A stretch of 64,000 nt of DNA from Takifugu bimaculatus (Eukaryota; Chordata; Actinopteri; Tetraodontiformes; Tetraodontidae): positions 15,978,852 through 16,042,851 of the forward strand of contig CP034979.1 of assembly GCA_004026145.2 (NCBI GenBank), read 5' to 3'. Both the position numbers and the translations under genes were made by a program. The notes below the pieces were generated by a model. That model did no database searches and had not been told where the DNA came from. It saw only the letters and a list, made by a program, of their open reading frames with translations. The stretch's first letter is position 1. Each line of letters starts with the position of its first letter. Below, piece by piece: positions 1 through 13,342 of the stretch.

Positions 1-1598
1 TAAAAGCACGAAGCTCGCCACTAAGTTAGGAGCACAAATGGATATGTGTGATTACACAGTGGGACAATTCAGGTGTTTATTTTTTCCATATTATAGTCGT
101 CTCCCCCCTTTTTTCCAGGGCCAATGACTCACTGGCGCTACTGTCTATAGTCTCATAACACATATTAATGTGTCTGTGCGAGTCTTTAAAGTCTAGCCAA
201 GTTAACACTTGCAGCACACCTAAACCCCATATCAAGCGGCAGCAGCTGCAGAGGAGCCCCAAGCCACCTCAGCTTTAATCCAATTTGACTGGCCATCACT
301 GTGGGCGATGCTGGATGGAACATTATGTGAGGTGGATAGAGCTTTTTACCCTGCATTAGTGGAAAGGGATTTATCAGACCACTCCTGACACTGTAGTGAA
401 GAAGACGAAGAAGAAAGAAAGAAAGTCATATGCTAATATTTATATAAATAGGGGCCGCCATATAGCAATTTCTGGGATACCATTAATAATTAGCCCTTAA
501 TCGGCATGGCTGTCTTGGAATATACCATCATTTTCCACACAAATACTGAAAACACACACTTTTTTAGATTATCCTATGCCTGACACACCTCAGGATTTGA
601 AATCGCTGAAGAAATAGGACAACGTTAGTGTTTTCCAGACAAAAATGTTGGCCAACCTACATTTCTGCTGCTTGGCTACTTCACAGACTGCACACTATTC
701 AGCTAGTGGTGAATTGTCTGAGGAGTCTGAGCTTTGGGGACTGATAAGGTGCAGAAATAAGCCTTTAGCTAATCCATGCCAAACATATCCGACATCTGTC
801 ACTTGCAGTCGCGGCCAGCCTTCTGCCTCGCAAGCTCATTTGGCACCCGCAACTAAAGATTTCTGAAGCAATCTTAAGATTATGCCGGTATACAACTGTG
901 TACTTTCGTGGTGCAGCCACTCTGTTCTCACTGCCAGCCCATCGGGGACTCCCTGTGGTTTATATGTCCAAAAAGACGCTCATTCCATCCAGCCGCATTA
1001 ACTTACGTCCAGCTCCCTAAGTGGGGGCTTCAAATGAGAGGCTGCACCATCAGGAGATAATGTTGCAGGGCTGCGGATTACCTGAGCTGAAAAGGCTAAT
1101 AAGAAGTGAGCAGATGCAGAAACGCCGTGGCATTGTGATGACCTCAAAACAAGTCATTAGCAATGCAGATTTCCCGCCAGTGTGCCGCACGCCCAGTGAT
1201 AAGATCTATCATTTGTCGCTCATCTGTTTTAAAGCAATCAAAATGGTGCTGATGTTCTCTTCCATCCTCTCTTTGTTCTACGCTCTGGCATCAGGGATGA
1301 TGGCAGGGGTCAGCCGAGCTAAAATACACACAGAACACGTAGCGCAGTGGAGTAATCGCCCCTGCACACTTCACCGCAGTGTCAAGGGTTTCCCGTTTCC
1401 CATTAGCTCGGGCTGAACAACAACAGTTTCAGGAAAATCAACACAGTTTGGAATTTATCTCTTTTTTTTCCTTAGACTGTATTTATCAGAAAAAATGTGC
1501 CTTTGTCTGTGTTTAAATCTGGAAACCCTGATTAAAGAGTAAAGAAAATACAAAATAACACACACACACACACACATATAGACACACATACATATAAT

Positions 1599-1634
1599 AT
1601 AACATGCCTGCTTCATTCAAATCAGGCATGTTAT
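1599..1634. repeat. 12-bp perfect inverted repeat (hairpin) next to a (CA)n run
   Basis: Arms at 1599-1610 and 1623-1634 are exact reverse complements, separated by a 12-nt loop. A (CA)n tract lies just upstream at about 1558-1575. It may be a chance palindrome or the remnant of a small inverted-repeat element. No target-site duplication is obvious. Confidence 0.6.
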
Positions 1635-4600
1635 TATCCCCCCCACACACACATACAAATACACACGGATCATTTCACAAGGATGTTAGCAAGGTGTTCC
1701 CAACTGACTTTTCCCTTTTATATTAGGACCTCGTGACCTTAATTACGCTGCACCAGTGGTACAAACGCATTGTTTTACCTAAATGTGGAGGGTTGGAGAT
1801 AATAATGTGCGACTGGGATGTATGAAACTGAAAAGCTTTGGCACCCTCTGCTGTTAAAGACGTTTCCAGATGGCAGTTATTTGCACAGTAGTGATGCCGA
1901 CATTAGCAGAGGAAGGGAGGAGGAATGCAGAGGCAGGCTGGCATTAGGAACGATGGGGGGGGGAGGGGTTAGCCTCTTTGTGAGATGCTGAAGGCCCTAC
2001 CGTGCCTCAACTTTTCGTCCCATTGAGGAGCCTTTGATCGCTGGAGTTGCGCAACACAGTCTGAAGCCCTCGTCGGGTTTAGAGAAAATGTTTCTGCTGT
2101 TCTGCTTTCTGTTTGTTGGATTCTGCCATAATGACCATTCAATTCACGGCAAAAACAATTTTGGTCCTTTCTTCATATTCGCCTTTTTCTCCCGAACAGC
2201 CGAGGCTGCTGAACGTCTCCGTTCTGGTTCTCAGACCAGTGCTTTGCCTGTGTGGAGCACGGGACACACCAGTATGAAAGTGAACCTTAATTGGGGGCAT
2301 TGGATCCGTTTCCCTGTACCTGCTGTGAGCCCGCACCACGCGTCAGTGTGGCAAACCCATCATCCATCTCATCTGAAATCTCCTCTGACAGGGCCGGCGG
2401 CAGCGAGCCCCTGGTTATCGTTCATCAACCCGGCAGATTGGCTTTGAGTAACGCCGGGCAGGCTGCTGGGTCATTCTCATGCTGGGGACCTGGCTGGAGA
2501 GAAGCCGTTTGCATGAACGGCGACCAGGTGGAATGGAGAGGGAAGCCTAAAATGAGCCAGGGGGGAGGGGGGGGTGCTAATACATCTTGTGGCTTTGCAG
2601 CTTCAACAGCACCGATATTATATTAGCGCACCTGCAAAAGCCTCAGGAGGAAAGAGCAGCCTTCCAAGTGGCGTTCCCCCCCCACGAAATCCCTCAGAGA
2701 TGCACACCAGAGATTACCCCATTAATATATCCAGCTATGCTCACTGGGGGGGCGGGTATTTCTCCTCCCATCGCACATCTGTGAGTACAACAGGTGGCTG
2801 CAGGAGATGCCCTGGCACTGTTGTTTCCCCCCCTAAGGCACAGTTGTCGTCAGTAATGACGCCCAAGCCATCCAGCCGCCCTTCGGAGGGAGCGCAACTT
2901 CGCACGCCGTTGAATCCACACGTTTCATCTTTGCCGCAGTCCGTCCGCTTTGAAGGGCTGCCGCTGATCAAAGGACGGCGGCTGGCAGGTCATCATTTAG
3001 TCATAATCAGCCCAAAGCTCCTTTGTCACGCTTCGGATCTCCAAGTAGGGCGATAAACACGTTCTTCCGAGAGTGGACCAGCTACGCGCAAGAGGTCAAA
3101 GCCAAGGAGCTAATCAATGACACCACGGAGGGAAGCGACTCCTGGGGACGGTTCCTGCAGCCTGCATGCATTAGAGTGCATCATTTCATGTCATTCCTTA
3201 CCGAGGGGAATATCTCGCTCTTCCGAACGCCATCCAGCACCGTGGCTATCAGTCAGTGCTAATGGGGCAGACGTGGATGGATTAGCTTTGATGACAAAGT
3301 GAAGTATTGGCTGCTTTTCATGCTTTTGAGAAGAAATATAGTCTCACACGCGGCTTGATTGCTAAACTTTATAGAGGTAATTTAAGCTGTTTTGAAATTA
3401 TTTCTTTTTCCGTTAGTGGGAATTACTTTCACATTTGACTTTTTGGCATCCAGCAGCACGTCCGTCTGCGTTACTCATCTCCTCGGATAGACAGACTGTG
3501 ACAGGTCTTATCAATATAGCAAAGTGAATGAATCCGCCGTGATATTACCGCACTGATTTATTTAAGCGCCCCGCTCATCATTTGAACAGCTGTAGGCCTG
3601 TAAAATATAATTCAAAGGCTCCCATTATTACAATTGGCATTTCAGAAAAAGGGATCTAATTATTTCACGAGTCTTAAATCTGTCAAAACGTACCTGGCCA
3701 CTCGGAATTGGCAGACGCAGTTGGAATAATTGGAGTGAAACGCCGGTTTGGGCTATGTGGGGTGATTTAAATGGGCAGCCGGGGTTGTGATGACAGAGGC
3801 ACAGTTCGCAGTGACCGCTCATGCTGCTGAAAGCAAGTCTCTGGGCAGATGTGATCAGTGGAGGCACCGTCTCTCTCCCCCCAGCCCAGATTGACAAGCC
3901 GGGCCAGACTCAGAAGATAGATATCAGACGAGACAGCGGAGCTGCGGGAGAAGCAGCGGCGCGGGCAGTTTTCAGCCGGCCCTTTTAAGAGCGGGCGGGT
4001 CGGCCCGAGCGAGCGCTCGTCAGCAATGGCCGACTGCAGAGAGCCAGTGCTGCCGTTCTCTGCGACGCCTTTGATCTGGCAAATGCGAGGGACAAGTTTG
4101 TGTCCCCGTCTGAACACATCTCAGCGTGTCTGCTAGAAAGAACCCGCACCGAAACTGTGAAGCGGTCGATTAATGGCTGCGGATTAAGCGTGCGTGACCT
4201 GGGCCCCCCATTACAATCCCAGTGCAGTGACAGGAACACCTTGTCTTCACTTTATTTATTTTATCTCGCTATAGTTCGGCTCTCTCTCATGTGTCTCGCC
4301 TCGTAATCTCCGAGCATCCACCGTTAGCGCTTAGCAACGCCGCAGCCAAATGGCAATCAGCAACTTACGGAACAGGAAATGACATAAAAGCAGCAAATTA
4401 CTGGACACAGATCATTCAATGTCTTCACAGACATCATGAAACTTGTTTTATTTTTTTGTTTTCTCCTTCCTGTGAGGATAAAAGGGCTTGAGACAAGGAT
4501 GCAGCTCTTCCCTCAGATCACAGCTCCCCCAGCGTTAGCAGGACCGTGGGAACACTCAGCAGCAAAGTGTCCTGAGAGGTGTTTCACTGTGAAATCTGGG

Positions 4601-5279
4601 CTGATTCGCCAGGTCAGGACCTGACTGAAACCATCATTATCGTCACAGTGAGGGCGAAAAAAAGGGGAGAACAAAACTACGGAGATTTCACATCCCAGAG
4701 GTGTTTTTCCATCTGATCCATTTGAAAAATCACATTTGGGAAGCCCAGAGGAGCTGCATGCTTGGCTGCCGGCAGAGACGCTGTTGTTTTAATGCAGGGG
4801 CAAGAATTCCAGCCCTGGGCTGCTGGGAGTTGAAAGGAACCTGAATGCTTCAAAAAAAAAACCTCAAAGGTACAATCAAAGAGCCGAATTTCAGCGAACG
4901 ATCAAGTCCCGCGACTCACTGTAGACTTCAGTGTATAAAACAGCCGAGTCGAGGGCCCTCGGATGGACGACTGCAGATCTCCAGCGGTCTGCTGGTGCGA
5001 GCAGTTAGACCTCTACTTTAGCTGATTTACCTGCACAAGAAAAGCAAGGCAGGATAAATAAAGGAACAGACTCGCACGCGGGGATTGATCTGGTTAAAGG
5101 TTGGGGAGGAACGCGGCAGCCATGTTGGCCTCTGACTGCCGTCTTTTACATTTAACGGCTCTTAAACCTCCGAAGCAGCGAGCACACACGCGTGTCCTGG
5201 TGTGTAAAGTGGAATTTCTCTGCGTTATTCCACGACTCCGCCTGACACAGAGACAGGATCCTTTTTTTTGGTGGCCAAA

Positions 5280-5313
5280 AATAATAATAATAATAATAAT
5301 ATTAATAATAATT
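5280..5313. repeat. (AAT)n trinucleotide microsatellite
   Basis: The tract consists of AAT/ATA units with one imperfection near its 3' end. It is simple sequence with no indicated function. Confidence 0.9.
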
Positions 5314-5698
5314 CACTGTGATGAGTGAGCTGATGCATGAATGTGAGTTGAGCAGCCTTTGTGGAGACAGAACAAATATTGACGCGCGGGGCCGCTGCGT
5401 TACCGTGCTGCAGAGGGGCGGAAGATCCGGATTATTTTGCATTGTTCGGGAATAAAACACCCAGATTATGTCCCACGGCGCGACCGCAGTCGGGAGAATC
5501 TGCCAATTGGACCAAATCAGGTTTCTTTATGTACAAAACGTACAACTTCTTCCCCAAAAGGTTTGTTATTTGCAGTAAATAAACGAAGGATTGATTATTT
5601 CGCCTCTTTTCATCGTAATTCTGCATGTTTTCAGAGAGTTGTCTTGTCAGTAACAGCAGCAACATACCTGCGACAGACAATTAGCCCACACGCACACG

Positions 5699-5702
<4 letters not shown>

Positions 5703-5756
<54 letters not shown>
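5703..5756. repeat. (CA)27 microsatellite
   Basis: This is an uninterrupted CA run of 54 bp, preceded by imperfect CGCA units at about 5689-5702. Runs of this type are typical of teleost genomes and tend to be length-polymorphic. Confidence 0.97.
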
Positions 5757-5759
<3 letters not shown>

Positions 5760-6420
5760 CCTCCACAACAACTCCTTAGTACATCTTATCAATGCCTTTG
5801 AGCCTTTATGAAAGAATATTGCTCTCGGTTGTCTTCCAGGGAGGTGAATTATTTTATTGCAGGCATCTTAATTAGAAATGTCTACAGGTTTGTCTGAGTC
5901 ACAAAAGCTGGGGAGACACAAAGAAATGATGAACTCTGCAGGAGGCTGTGTTTTCCATAATTCTGCACGTCTCTGCAGAACATTCTCAGACGCCAGTCAG
6001 ATGTTAAACGACTGTTTCCCAACATAAAAGAGTCCAGAATCAGGTTTACGTGTAGTTTCCCCTTAAGGGGGGATGATGAAAAGACTGTGCAAACGTTCTT
6101 AAGTCATCAATATATTTAACAACAGCTCATTCGCTAAAGGACGCCGGGCCTTTTAGCTCCAACCTGTTTTACAGTAATGGCGGATCTGTAGGTTTAAAAG
6201 CAGCCAGGGGGTGACTGAGATTGATCAGTGATACTTATTGATCAGAGAGCAATCACACAGTCTCTAAATGAAGGGTTTATCTCAGATTTTTAGGCTGCTC
6301 GTCAGGACCATCTCACAGGAGACATTATAAATATTTGTATTGCCGCTGATGTGTCTCATTCATCGAAGTGTGTGGATTTCGAATTGATGGTTGCTAAGGT
6401 GACCTGTGTTCCCTTTGATT

Positions 6421-6465
6421 AACGAGCACGCAGCTAACGAGCACGCAGCTAACAAGCACGCAGCT
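6421..6465. repeat. 15-bp unit repeated three times in tandem
   Basis: The unit AACGAGCACGCAGCT occurs twice exactly and a third time with one change (AACAAG at its start). It looks like a small minisatellite produced by recent tandem duplication. Confidence 0.9.
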
Positions 6466-6776
6466 TTATCCCTGCCCCTGCCTGTATACGTTCAGCTGGT
6501 TGTCAGGAGAAAGCGATAATGTGACGTCCACATTATTTCCCCCCACCACAAAAGACAATAATGATGTGTTTCCTTTAGACTTTAATGGAAATAGTTGAGC
6601 TGTAGTTCCCCGCTGCCGCTCACCGAAAGGGTTAAAAAGTCAATAAAATCGCCTGCACCTGTGTGTGTTTCAGTCCGTCCAACCCTCGGCGTCCAGATGC
6701 AGCTTTTTTATACTCTGAATACTTGTCAGTCCACCGTGAGGGCTTATGGAATATTTATGTATCTAAAAAGGGTGAG

Positions 6777-6833
6777 GTGTGTGTGTGTGTGAGAGAGAGA
6801 GAGACACAGACACACACAGAGCGAGAGAGCGAG
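6777..6833. repeat. Compound (GT)n-(GA)n-(CA)n low-complexity tract
   Basis: A GT run passes directly into GA units and then into interspersed CACAGA and GAGAGCGA units. It is simple sequence in upstream noncoding DNA. Confidence 0.85.
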
Positions 6834-9639
6834 GCGGAGGCCTGGTTTTTGGGGAATCATATTCAATGGAAACAGATAAAGACCCTGTGGATTCATGCAG
6901 CGCAGCATTGTCTCAAAAATAATATATAAAAAAGGAACAACGCTGGGAGGGGGGAGAAACTGGATTTAAAATTCAGCTCTAAACCCAGACACTGAAAAGG
7001 CAAATGTGAGCGTGAGCTGAATGTAAAGCAGAGCTATATGTATCCAGCTGACATAGTTTTGGACACAGCAGCAGCGGCAGCCTTCATGTTTTTGCCTGAG
7101 AGAAAAAAATGAAAGTGGCTCGTATTAGGAATTAGCATTTCTATGAATGATGCCTAACTCTTACACTGGCGTTAAAAATGAACGGACTCATTAATATTTA
7201 CAGTAGACCATATGTTAACAGGGCCCGACAGGAGTGGGTGATGCTGGACGCTAGTTTGGTGGAAGCTAACAGGCTCAGCCAGACAGCTGAAGAGATACAT
7301 GTAACTATATGACTGTGGAATGTTCCGGAATGTTGAGATTAAACCTTGTAATCATCAGTCCAAGGTCATCTGGGGATGGGGGGGGGGTATGGGGTAGCGC
7401 TGCTTCACCCACAGGACGACTCCCCAACTGTGCCACTGTGTGATTTGTCTCCTTGGAGCAAGAGAATAAACTTTGCCAGCTTTGGTAATCAGATGCTTCC
7501 TGTGTAGAACTGTTAGCAGAGAATCCACCTGTCAGCATGGCTCGCTGGGAGGAAGAGGAAGGACGAAGAGCTCACATCAACACAAGGTGGGAGGGAAATC
7601 ATTACGCAATGCAGACAGAAGCCTTGCTCCACACGGGGATTTTACAATTCTGTTGACGTTTGATTAGCCCTTAAATGACGGAAGGTTACTTTTTACAACT
7701 TCCAATTAAGTGCTATCCTGTTTGTGTTGTAAATAAACACACTACACAAACTTTACAGGTGATAATACAAGTACAGACTAGAAGCACAAGAGGTTTTTGC
7801 CTTCTTGCAAGTGAAAGTCAAGTTTTTTCTTTGGATTGTTTCCCACTGGCTGCTGTGCTGCTACCTTTGAAGAAGAAAGATTTCTTCTTATTTCCATATG
7901 AGCATCCTGCCTCTTCCAGAAATATGTAGAAACCTCTGAAGCGAGACAACATCAGCTTCCTCCTGATGCTCAGCTTTACATTCAGGCTTTCAAAGCAGTC
8001 GCAGGGAACAGCTGTGTGGGGGTGTCAGCGTGCGCAACGCCGCGCACTCTTCTGTCATAATTACAAACCAATAAAGACAACTGCCACCCTTAATGTGGGT
8101 GCCATGTTGTTGGCACCCTTTCCAGGCGATACAGCCCATATTTGCAGTTGTGGTAGCTAATCATTAAAGGTTCAGGTCAAAGGGCATTTGGAGGATCTGG
8201 TCACAAAGACACTGCAGATAAGGGGAACAGTTCAACTTAGATGGTCCCTAAACGCAACATAAAGCAGACCTTGGATGCCATCACACTCTGTCCGTACCTG
8301 AGCGGACAGACTGTGCCAGTACACACGTTAGCTCATTAATCACGCAAGGTAATCCGAAGTTTAAGGTCAGAATGTTTTAGCAAAGAAGACAGCACTTGAT
8401 ATGACTGTGTCCGTGTCCATTACAGTGGTTAAGAGCAAATAACTGGATCGAATCCATTCAGAAGTTAATAGCATCCTCTTCTGATATTATAATTTATTGA
8501 CATGTGAGCCGGGAGGTGTTCTTAGGAGATTTTGGATAAGGTTAGCATGCAGTTGCTAACGTGTTGCATTTACGACCACATCATCACACCTTCCTTCTAA
8601 CACCTTGCCTGTGGTGTTATGGACACAGTGGTTTTCGTAAGGGAATTTAGGACTGACTGCAGTTTTTCCACCATGTTTCCATTGTGTTAAAATTCAAATT
8701 CAGTTGCTACAGTGGCAAAATGAATGTGGTTATTAATGGCTCGGTATCGACCGGAAAAGAGTCGCCGCGCTCAGGAGTTAAAATATTGGTAATTCGCACT
8801 GCGAAACTTGTTCCGATACATCGATTGCATGTGCATTTTATCTTCAAAGAGCCTCAACTATGCATCTTTTTGACAGGCATTGATTATCTCCTACTATTAG
8901 CCTACATTACTCTTCGCACTTGCTTCAAGTGTTTATGATTGCCATACAAGAATAAGTGCAAAGACTGCCCCCGGGCACTTAACCTCATCACCACAGCTGC
9001 GCTTTCTGCGCTTTCTGCAATTTCTGTCATGGTTTTTAATTAAATAAGAGAAAAAAAATGTGGAAAACAGCCCTTGAAGGGTTGCATGGAAAAGTGCCCA
9101 CACTTTAATTTGTTAATAGTGCACTACATCATTAGTGTAATGACTGCACTGGACCAGAGGACACACGCCTGCATACAATGATGGTGACATCAATGGACGT
9201 AGCGGCACGGGGAACATTTCAAACAGGAATCCATAATTCAAATTGGTTCTGAAAGCAAGAGTCAGACTGGGAAATGATTGGGAATACTTCTATGAAGCTA
9301 ATTACATGCTTGTGTTTGCAACCAAGATTACTGATTGTTGATTTTAAAAAAAGCACACTCACCATAATGAACCTAATTTTCCACAGCTGGCATGTTATTG
9401 TTGTGTTCACTTGATCAGTTGTTTATTAGCGTAGATCCCGAAACAACTGACAACACAAATGTCACACATGAAAACAGCACAGGACAAAGTCGTTGGATTA
9501 GTGGTTAATCGCCTTTATTGTGCAGGGAACACAATGTGGACGCCACGCTATGGGGGGACACACATGTTGGATGTGTAAGACAGCATAAAGACACATTCAG
9601 TTAATGGACAGGAAATAGCAAAGAAGGGAAAAGTGCTTC

Positions 9640-9850
9640 GCTGGGTCCAGCCAGTGAGTTATAGCTGGGTGTCGTCAGCATAACAATGTATTTGCAGAAA
9701 ATGTTGCAAAGGGGAAGTAAGTAAGTGATTTCAAAAAAAGTAAGGCTGCCTAAAATGGAGCCCTGAGGAACACCTGAAGTGACAAGGGAAGGCTGCTATG
9801 TGAAAGAGCTCAGCCTGAGCACCGACTGAGAGAGTCCAGAAGTGCTCCCA
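9640..9850 (+). mobile_element. Probable fragment of a widespread teleost dispersed repeat
   Basis: The segment contains, in order, a block near GGGTGTCGTCAGCATAACAA, an A-rich middle, and a block near GAGCCCTGAGGAACACC. I recognise this pairing and spacing from a very common interspersed repeat of teleost genomes. This is recollection of a pattern, not a database match. The copy is degraded, has no open frame, and its family cannot be named from the sequence alone. Its boundaries are approximate. Confidence 0.45.
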
Positions 9851-9867
9851 CAGGAGCCAGGAGAGCC

Positions 9868-9928
9868 TACAATGTTATTGTTGTTATTATTATTATCATT
9901 AATGATATCGGTGTTGTTGTTATTGTCC
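9868..9928. repeat. Imperfect (TTG/TTA)n trinucleotide tract
   Basis: GTT, ATT and ATC triplets recur in an imperfect array around 9874-9927. This may be the simple-sequence tail of the dispersed repeat that ends just upstream. Confidence 0.5.
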
Positions 9929-12229
9929 TAGTGGCGCGCTAGCTCTTAGAGACCCACTTAAGACTTTTTGCACATCAAATATTAAAGAGATGTGGGAGAG
10001 TTTTTCTGTATTTCTGACCTCACACACTAAAAGAACGTGATCAGGAGACCATTCACGCGGGCTGATACGCAGACATTCCCCGCTTTTATCTTCACAAAAG
10101 GAACTCCGGGAGGGTCGGTAAAGCTCAACAGTCAATCGAGGAATTTCGCTTGAAATGCGCAAATAAACCTGCAAATTGCCTTATTTAAGCTGCACGTTGT
10201 AGCAGCGCGCCACCACCATAACAGGGGAGGGGGGAGGGGGTTCTTTTACGCAACAAATCGTTGAACTTCCTGGCTTATTTGAAAGCAGCAGGAAGAGGCG
10301 AGATTACGTAGCATTTTGCCTGGCTTGAAGTTGCGCTGAAGTTGTCAAGATAAAATACGATTTTCTCAGATTTGACCGTTTAAAGGAAGAGCTCACTTCA
10401 GTAACGCCAGCTGGAGCGACAACACATTTCAGAGCGGCGTGGGAAAACGACATATTTCAACAGTCCTGGGGAAACTTCTCAGCGGTGTGCTCGTGTGAGG
10501 TTTACCAATAAGTCATCCAGCTGAGATTAGCAGAGGGAGCGGCTCATTATCGCCGCGCACAAACGGCGCAACATATGGGCTACCTGTGAGTAACTGAACC
10601 CAGCCCAAGTCTGGATACGTTTTACTGCTGCGTTAAGAATTTAGCCCATCTGGGCTCACAGATTAGGTAAAGACACTGATTTTAAGTGTCTGGTACCATC
10701 ACGGCCTCGCAGAGACGCTTTATAAACATCGACACTGGTGATTCACACGGGGTGGCCAGAATCTGAGAATCACCATCTATCACATGATCAATAGACTTCT
10801 GTTTATGGCGGGAGATGTTATCGTCAACACGAAGGCACTTAAATCTTCCAACGGACGCGACGGTCGCTCGGGGGGGTGGGGCAAGGTGATAACGGGGCTA
10901 TTCTTTATGCAACGTCATGAATTATTCAAAATCCATTTGCTCCAATAGGTCCTTGAGTTGGCTGAATGGAATGACATATGATAAGTGTCGCTGTGGATTT
11001 GAGACTAAACCGGTCGGCCGTGCGTGGTTGTGGCTGCTGAACTGATCCAGCGTCAGTTGAGAGTAGCTGCGTTTACAAATTGTGCGTTGATGAATATACA
11101 GCTTGGAGTTCAGCAGTCCAATCTGTTGGAGACGAGGCCATTTGGCATCCTTGTGGTTGGAGCGCAGGGAAAAGCACGGCTTGAAGAACAACACAACACA
11201 AATGGGGTCATTTATTCTCATTCCTTTTTTACATTTCAATCTAAACAGGGAGCCACGCTTTTACATGACTTGAATGACATTTAAACGCACCATAATGTTC
11301 CCGAGTCACAGTTCCTTGTGAATTTCTCTGAATTTCAAGCGTTTTCTCCGAGGAGGAAGGTTACATTTACCAAGCCCACTTCACATGGCGCTGCCGTTGT
11401 CTTTTCCGTTGTCTTTTATAAGACTTCACGTGAATTTGTGTCACCTCTTAAGCTCACTGAGACAAAAGCTCCCTGAGCTCCAAAGTCGAGATTATTGCCG
11501 TGGAAAGTTGGCTGACTCGAGGTCATGCCCAATGTTCAGCCCACTTCCTGGGGATGGGCGGAATTAGGAGGCTACGGCAGCAACAGGCCGCAGCGGTCGA
11601 CCTCCAGATGTGTTGGATCTCCGGTGTAGGTTTAGTGACAGGTTAGCATCGGTTGAGCTTCTCATGTTACCATAGCTGGAGAACCAGAAAGTCACACTTC
11701 CCCTTGACACTTCCTAATGAAGGTTTACTGCATCTTCATGGTTTAAAGCGTAAACTAAGCATCTTCATAACTGAACTGGAGGTTAATACCGCCAAGACTA
11801 TTGGCTATGGCTAATTTCTTATTTGACTTCGCAGGATGTGCAAATAAACCAGCCTCCACCATGTGTGAAATATCGCCGATTCATTTGCCATTCCAGAGAG
11901 CAGACCTACGCAGACCTATTTTCGACATATAGACGGGAGCAAAAAGCCTCGCAATCTTCAGTGGTAGGTGCAGTGTGATCAGCCAGCCATTCATTATGGA
12001 TCACCATTGCTTTCGCACCCATGAATCCAGCTGGCCAGTAGGCAATGGAGGCCATTTGGGCTTTGGTATGGGTTTTAAAGGGGTTCTACAGTGACCATGC
12101 TACATCAGTGCCTGATAGGCAGCGTGACAGGGCAAAGAGTTGGAAGGAAACAGAACCTGCGATTCCATTCTTACCTTCAACACACACACACACACGCCCC
12201 ACCTCTGTGGAAGGATGCAGATAAACGGC

Positions 12230-12830
12230 AGGTTGCCTGACGCGCTTGGTTCATCCGGAATAAGTTTCCAAAGTGAGCGCAAGTTGCGGTCCCGCAAACG
12301 TCTGTCACCTCCCCCAACACCACCAGCAGCGCGAAGGCGGCGGCGCTGCGCCACGACCGCCCAAAAGGCGACCGCTGCCCTCCAGCAGAGGCGGCAAAAA
12401 TGACCAGACGCATCCCAGACGCATGGCGCGGAGGCGCGGGCTGCGACCGCGTTACTCTCATGTGCGAAATAACAATCAACATATTTGTTTTTCTGTAAAA
12501 AGAAAGTCATCCGCCAGATAGGTATTCCTGACGCGGGGTGATGTCTGCGCACCAGGAATGAGGGTCCAGTTTTGGAGGAAAAAAGAGGGTGGTGATGTTG
12601 GTGGTGATGGTGGGGGGGGCTTTTGACTCGAATTAAGAGGCGGCATACATGTGGAGGGGAAAAAAAGAGAAAGGGATGAAGGAGGAGGGTAGGGATGAAA
12701 GTATTGGCGCTTCCAGACGCAGCGGCAGGAGCGTACGTACGTGCTTTATCTTGGCGGCTGAGTGTGTGACGTGATATTGCAGCCTGCTCCCGGAGCTCTG
12801 CGAGCACCAGGCACAGCGCGTCTATTCCTC
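12230..12830 (+). promoter_or_regulatory. CpG-rich candidate promoter region of adgrb3
   Basis: This stretch is visibly richer in CpG and GC than its surroundings, notably 12,280-12,450. It contains a near-consensus CRE, TGACGTGA, at about 12,767-12,774. It sits 0.3-1.1 kb upstream of the 5'-UTR exon of adgrb3. There is no clear TATA box. The transcription start cannot be placed from sequence alone. A long open frame on the opposite strand here looks like a by-product of GC-rich composition. Confidence 0.35.
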
Positions 12831-13139
12831 TGTTTTAACTCACTGGCCCCCCAACATTTTACATCCACCCACTGCTGGATCCCTTCTTCTCCCATCCGCA
12901 TTCTTTTCCACAGGGGGGCGAGCGACTTGCTGGAGAGAGAGGGAAAAAGCTTTCAGTGGGAATAGAGACGCGGAGTCTGCCGTATTCATTTATGGCTTTT
13001 CTGTAAGAATCGCTCTCTTTTCCATCACTCCAAGAATTCCCTTTCTCTCTTTCTCTCCGTCTCTCTCTTTCTACCCCCACCCCTTCTCTATCCTCCCCTC
13101 TTTCTCGGCGGCTGGCGTGTGTTGTTGCGCTCAGATTTG

Positions 13140-13208
13140 ATGGGAAAAACCCAGAAGAAAGACAAGAACCAGAAGAGGGGGACTATGAGCGGACAGCCCG
13201 GAGTGTAA
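13140..13208 (+). CDS. uORF 1 in the adgrb3 5' UTR (22 codons)
   Basis: The ATG at 13,140 opens a 22-codon frame ending in TAA at 13,206-13,208. The peptide is strongly basic (KKDK and KR clusters). The frame is complete within the UTR exon and does not overlap the main frame. Translation is inferred only; it could modulate ribosome access to the adgrb3 start. Confidence 0.35.
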   Translation: MGKTQKKDKNQKRGTMSGQPGV

Positions 13209-13267
13209 CGCATTTTTATTTGCATCCACTGAACCATCTTGTTGCGCCGGACTTCTATTGTCGGGAA

Positions 13268-13309
13268 ATGGGGAGTATCGATTCACTGGAGGGCTGCAGA
13301 ATTTATTAA
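13268..13309 (+). CDS. uORF 2 in the adgrb3 5' UTR (13 codons)
   Basis: The ATG at 13,268 has G at -3 and G at +4, a favourable initiation context. The frame is 13 codons long and stops at TAA 13,307-13,309. It is potentially the most translated of the uORFs. This is sequence-based inference. Confidence 0.35.
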   Translation: MGSIDSLEGCRIY

Positions 13310-13315
13310 TAAAGG

Positions 13316-13342
13316 ATGTGGCCAAGTATGCTGGAAAAATAG
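13316..13342 (+). CDS. uORF 3 in the adgrb3 5' UTR (8 codons)
   Basis: The ATG at 13,316 has A at -3. The frame is eight codons plus TAG and contains a second in-frame ATG. It starts six bases after the stop of uORF 2. Confidence 0.3.
   Translation: MWPSMLEK

Larger units (their letters stand above)
1..12200. other. Upstream noncoding region (no supported gene)
   Basis: I see no coding exon here. Open frames are short, lack recognisable protein features and are not joined by plausible splice sites. The stretch is of mixed composition with microsatellites (listed separately), short purine or pyrimidine runs such as the G-rich 2560-2574, and many TAATTA-like and CCAAT-like words that could belong to enhancers. 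It lies 5' of adgrb3, and in human the corresponding side of ADGRB3 is gene-poor (established knowledge), so distal regulatory DNA is a reasonable inference. No alignment could be run, so specific conserved elements cannot be named. Confidence 0.6.

Noticed and set aside
6421..6465. Tandem 15-bp copies as a CRISPR-like array
   Set aside because: The copies are directly adjacent with no spacers, number only three, and occur in animal DNA.
12100..12807. A 235-codon open frame on the - strand over the candidate promoter
   Set aside because: It lies in CpG-rich DNA that depletes stop codons, contains simple-sequence His/Pro runs, has no recognisable domain and overlaps the promoter of adgrb3. 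No splice partners or conserved motif are visible.
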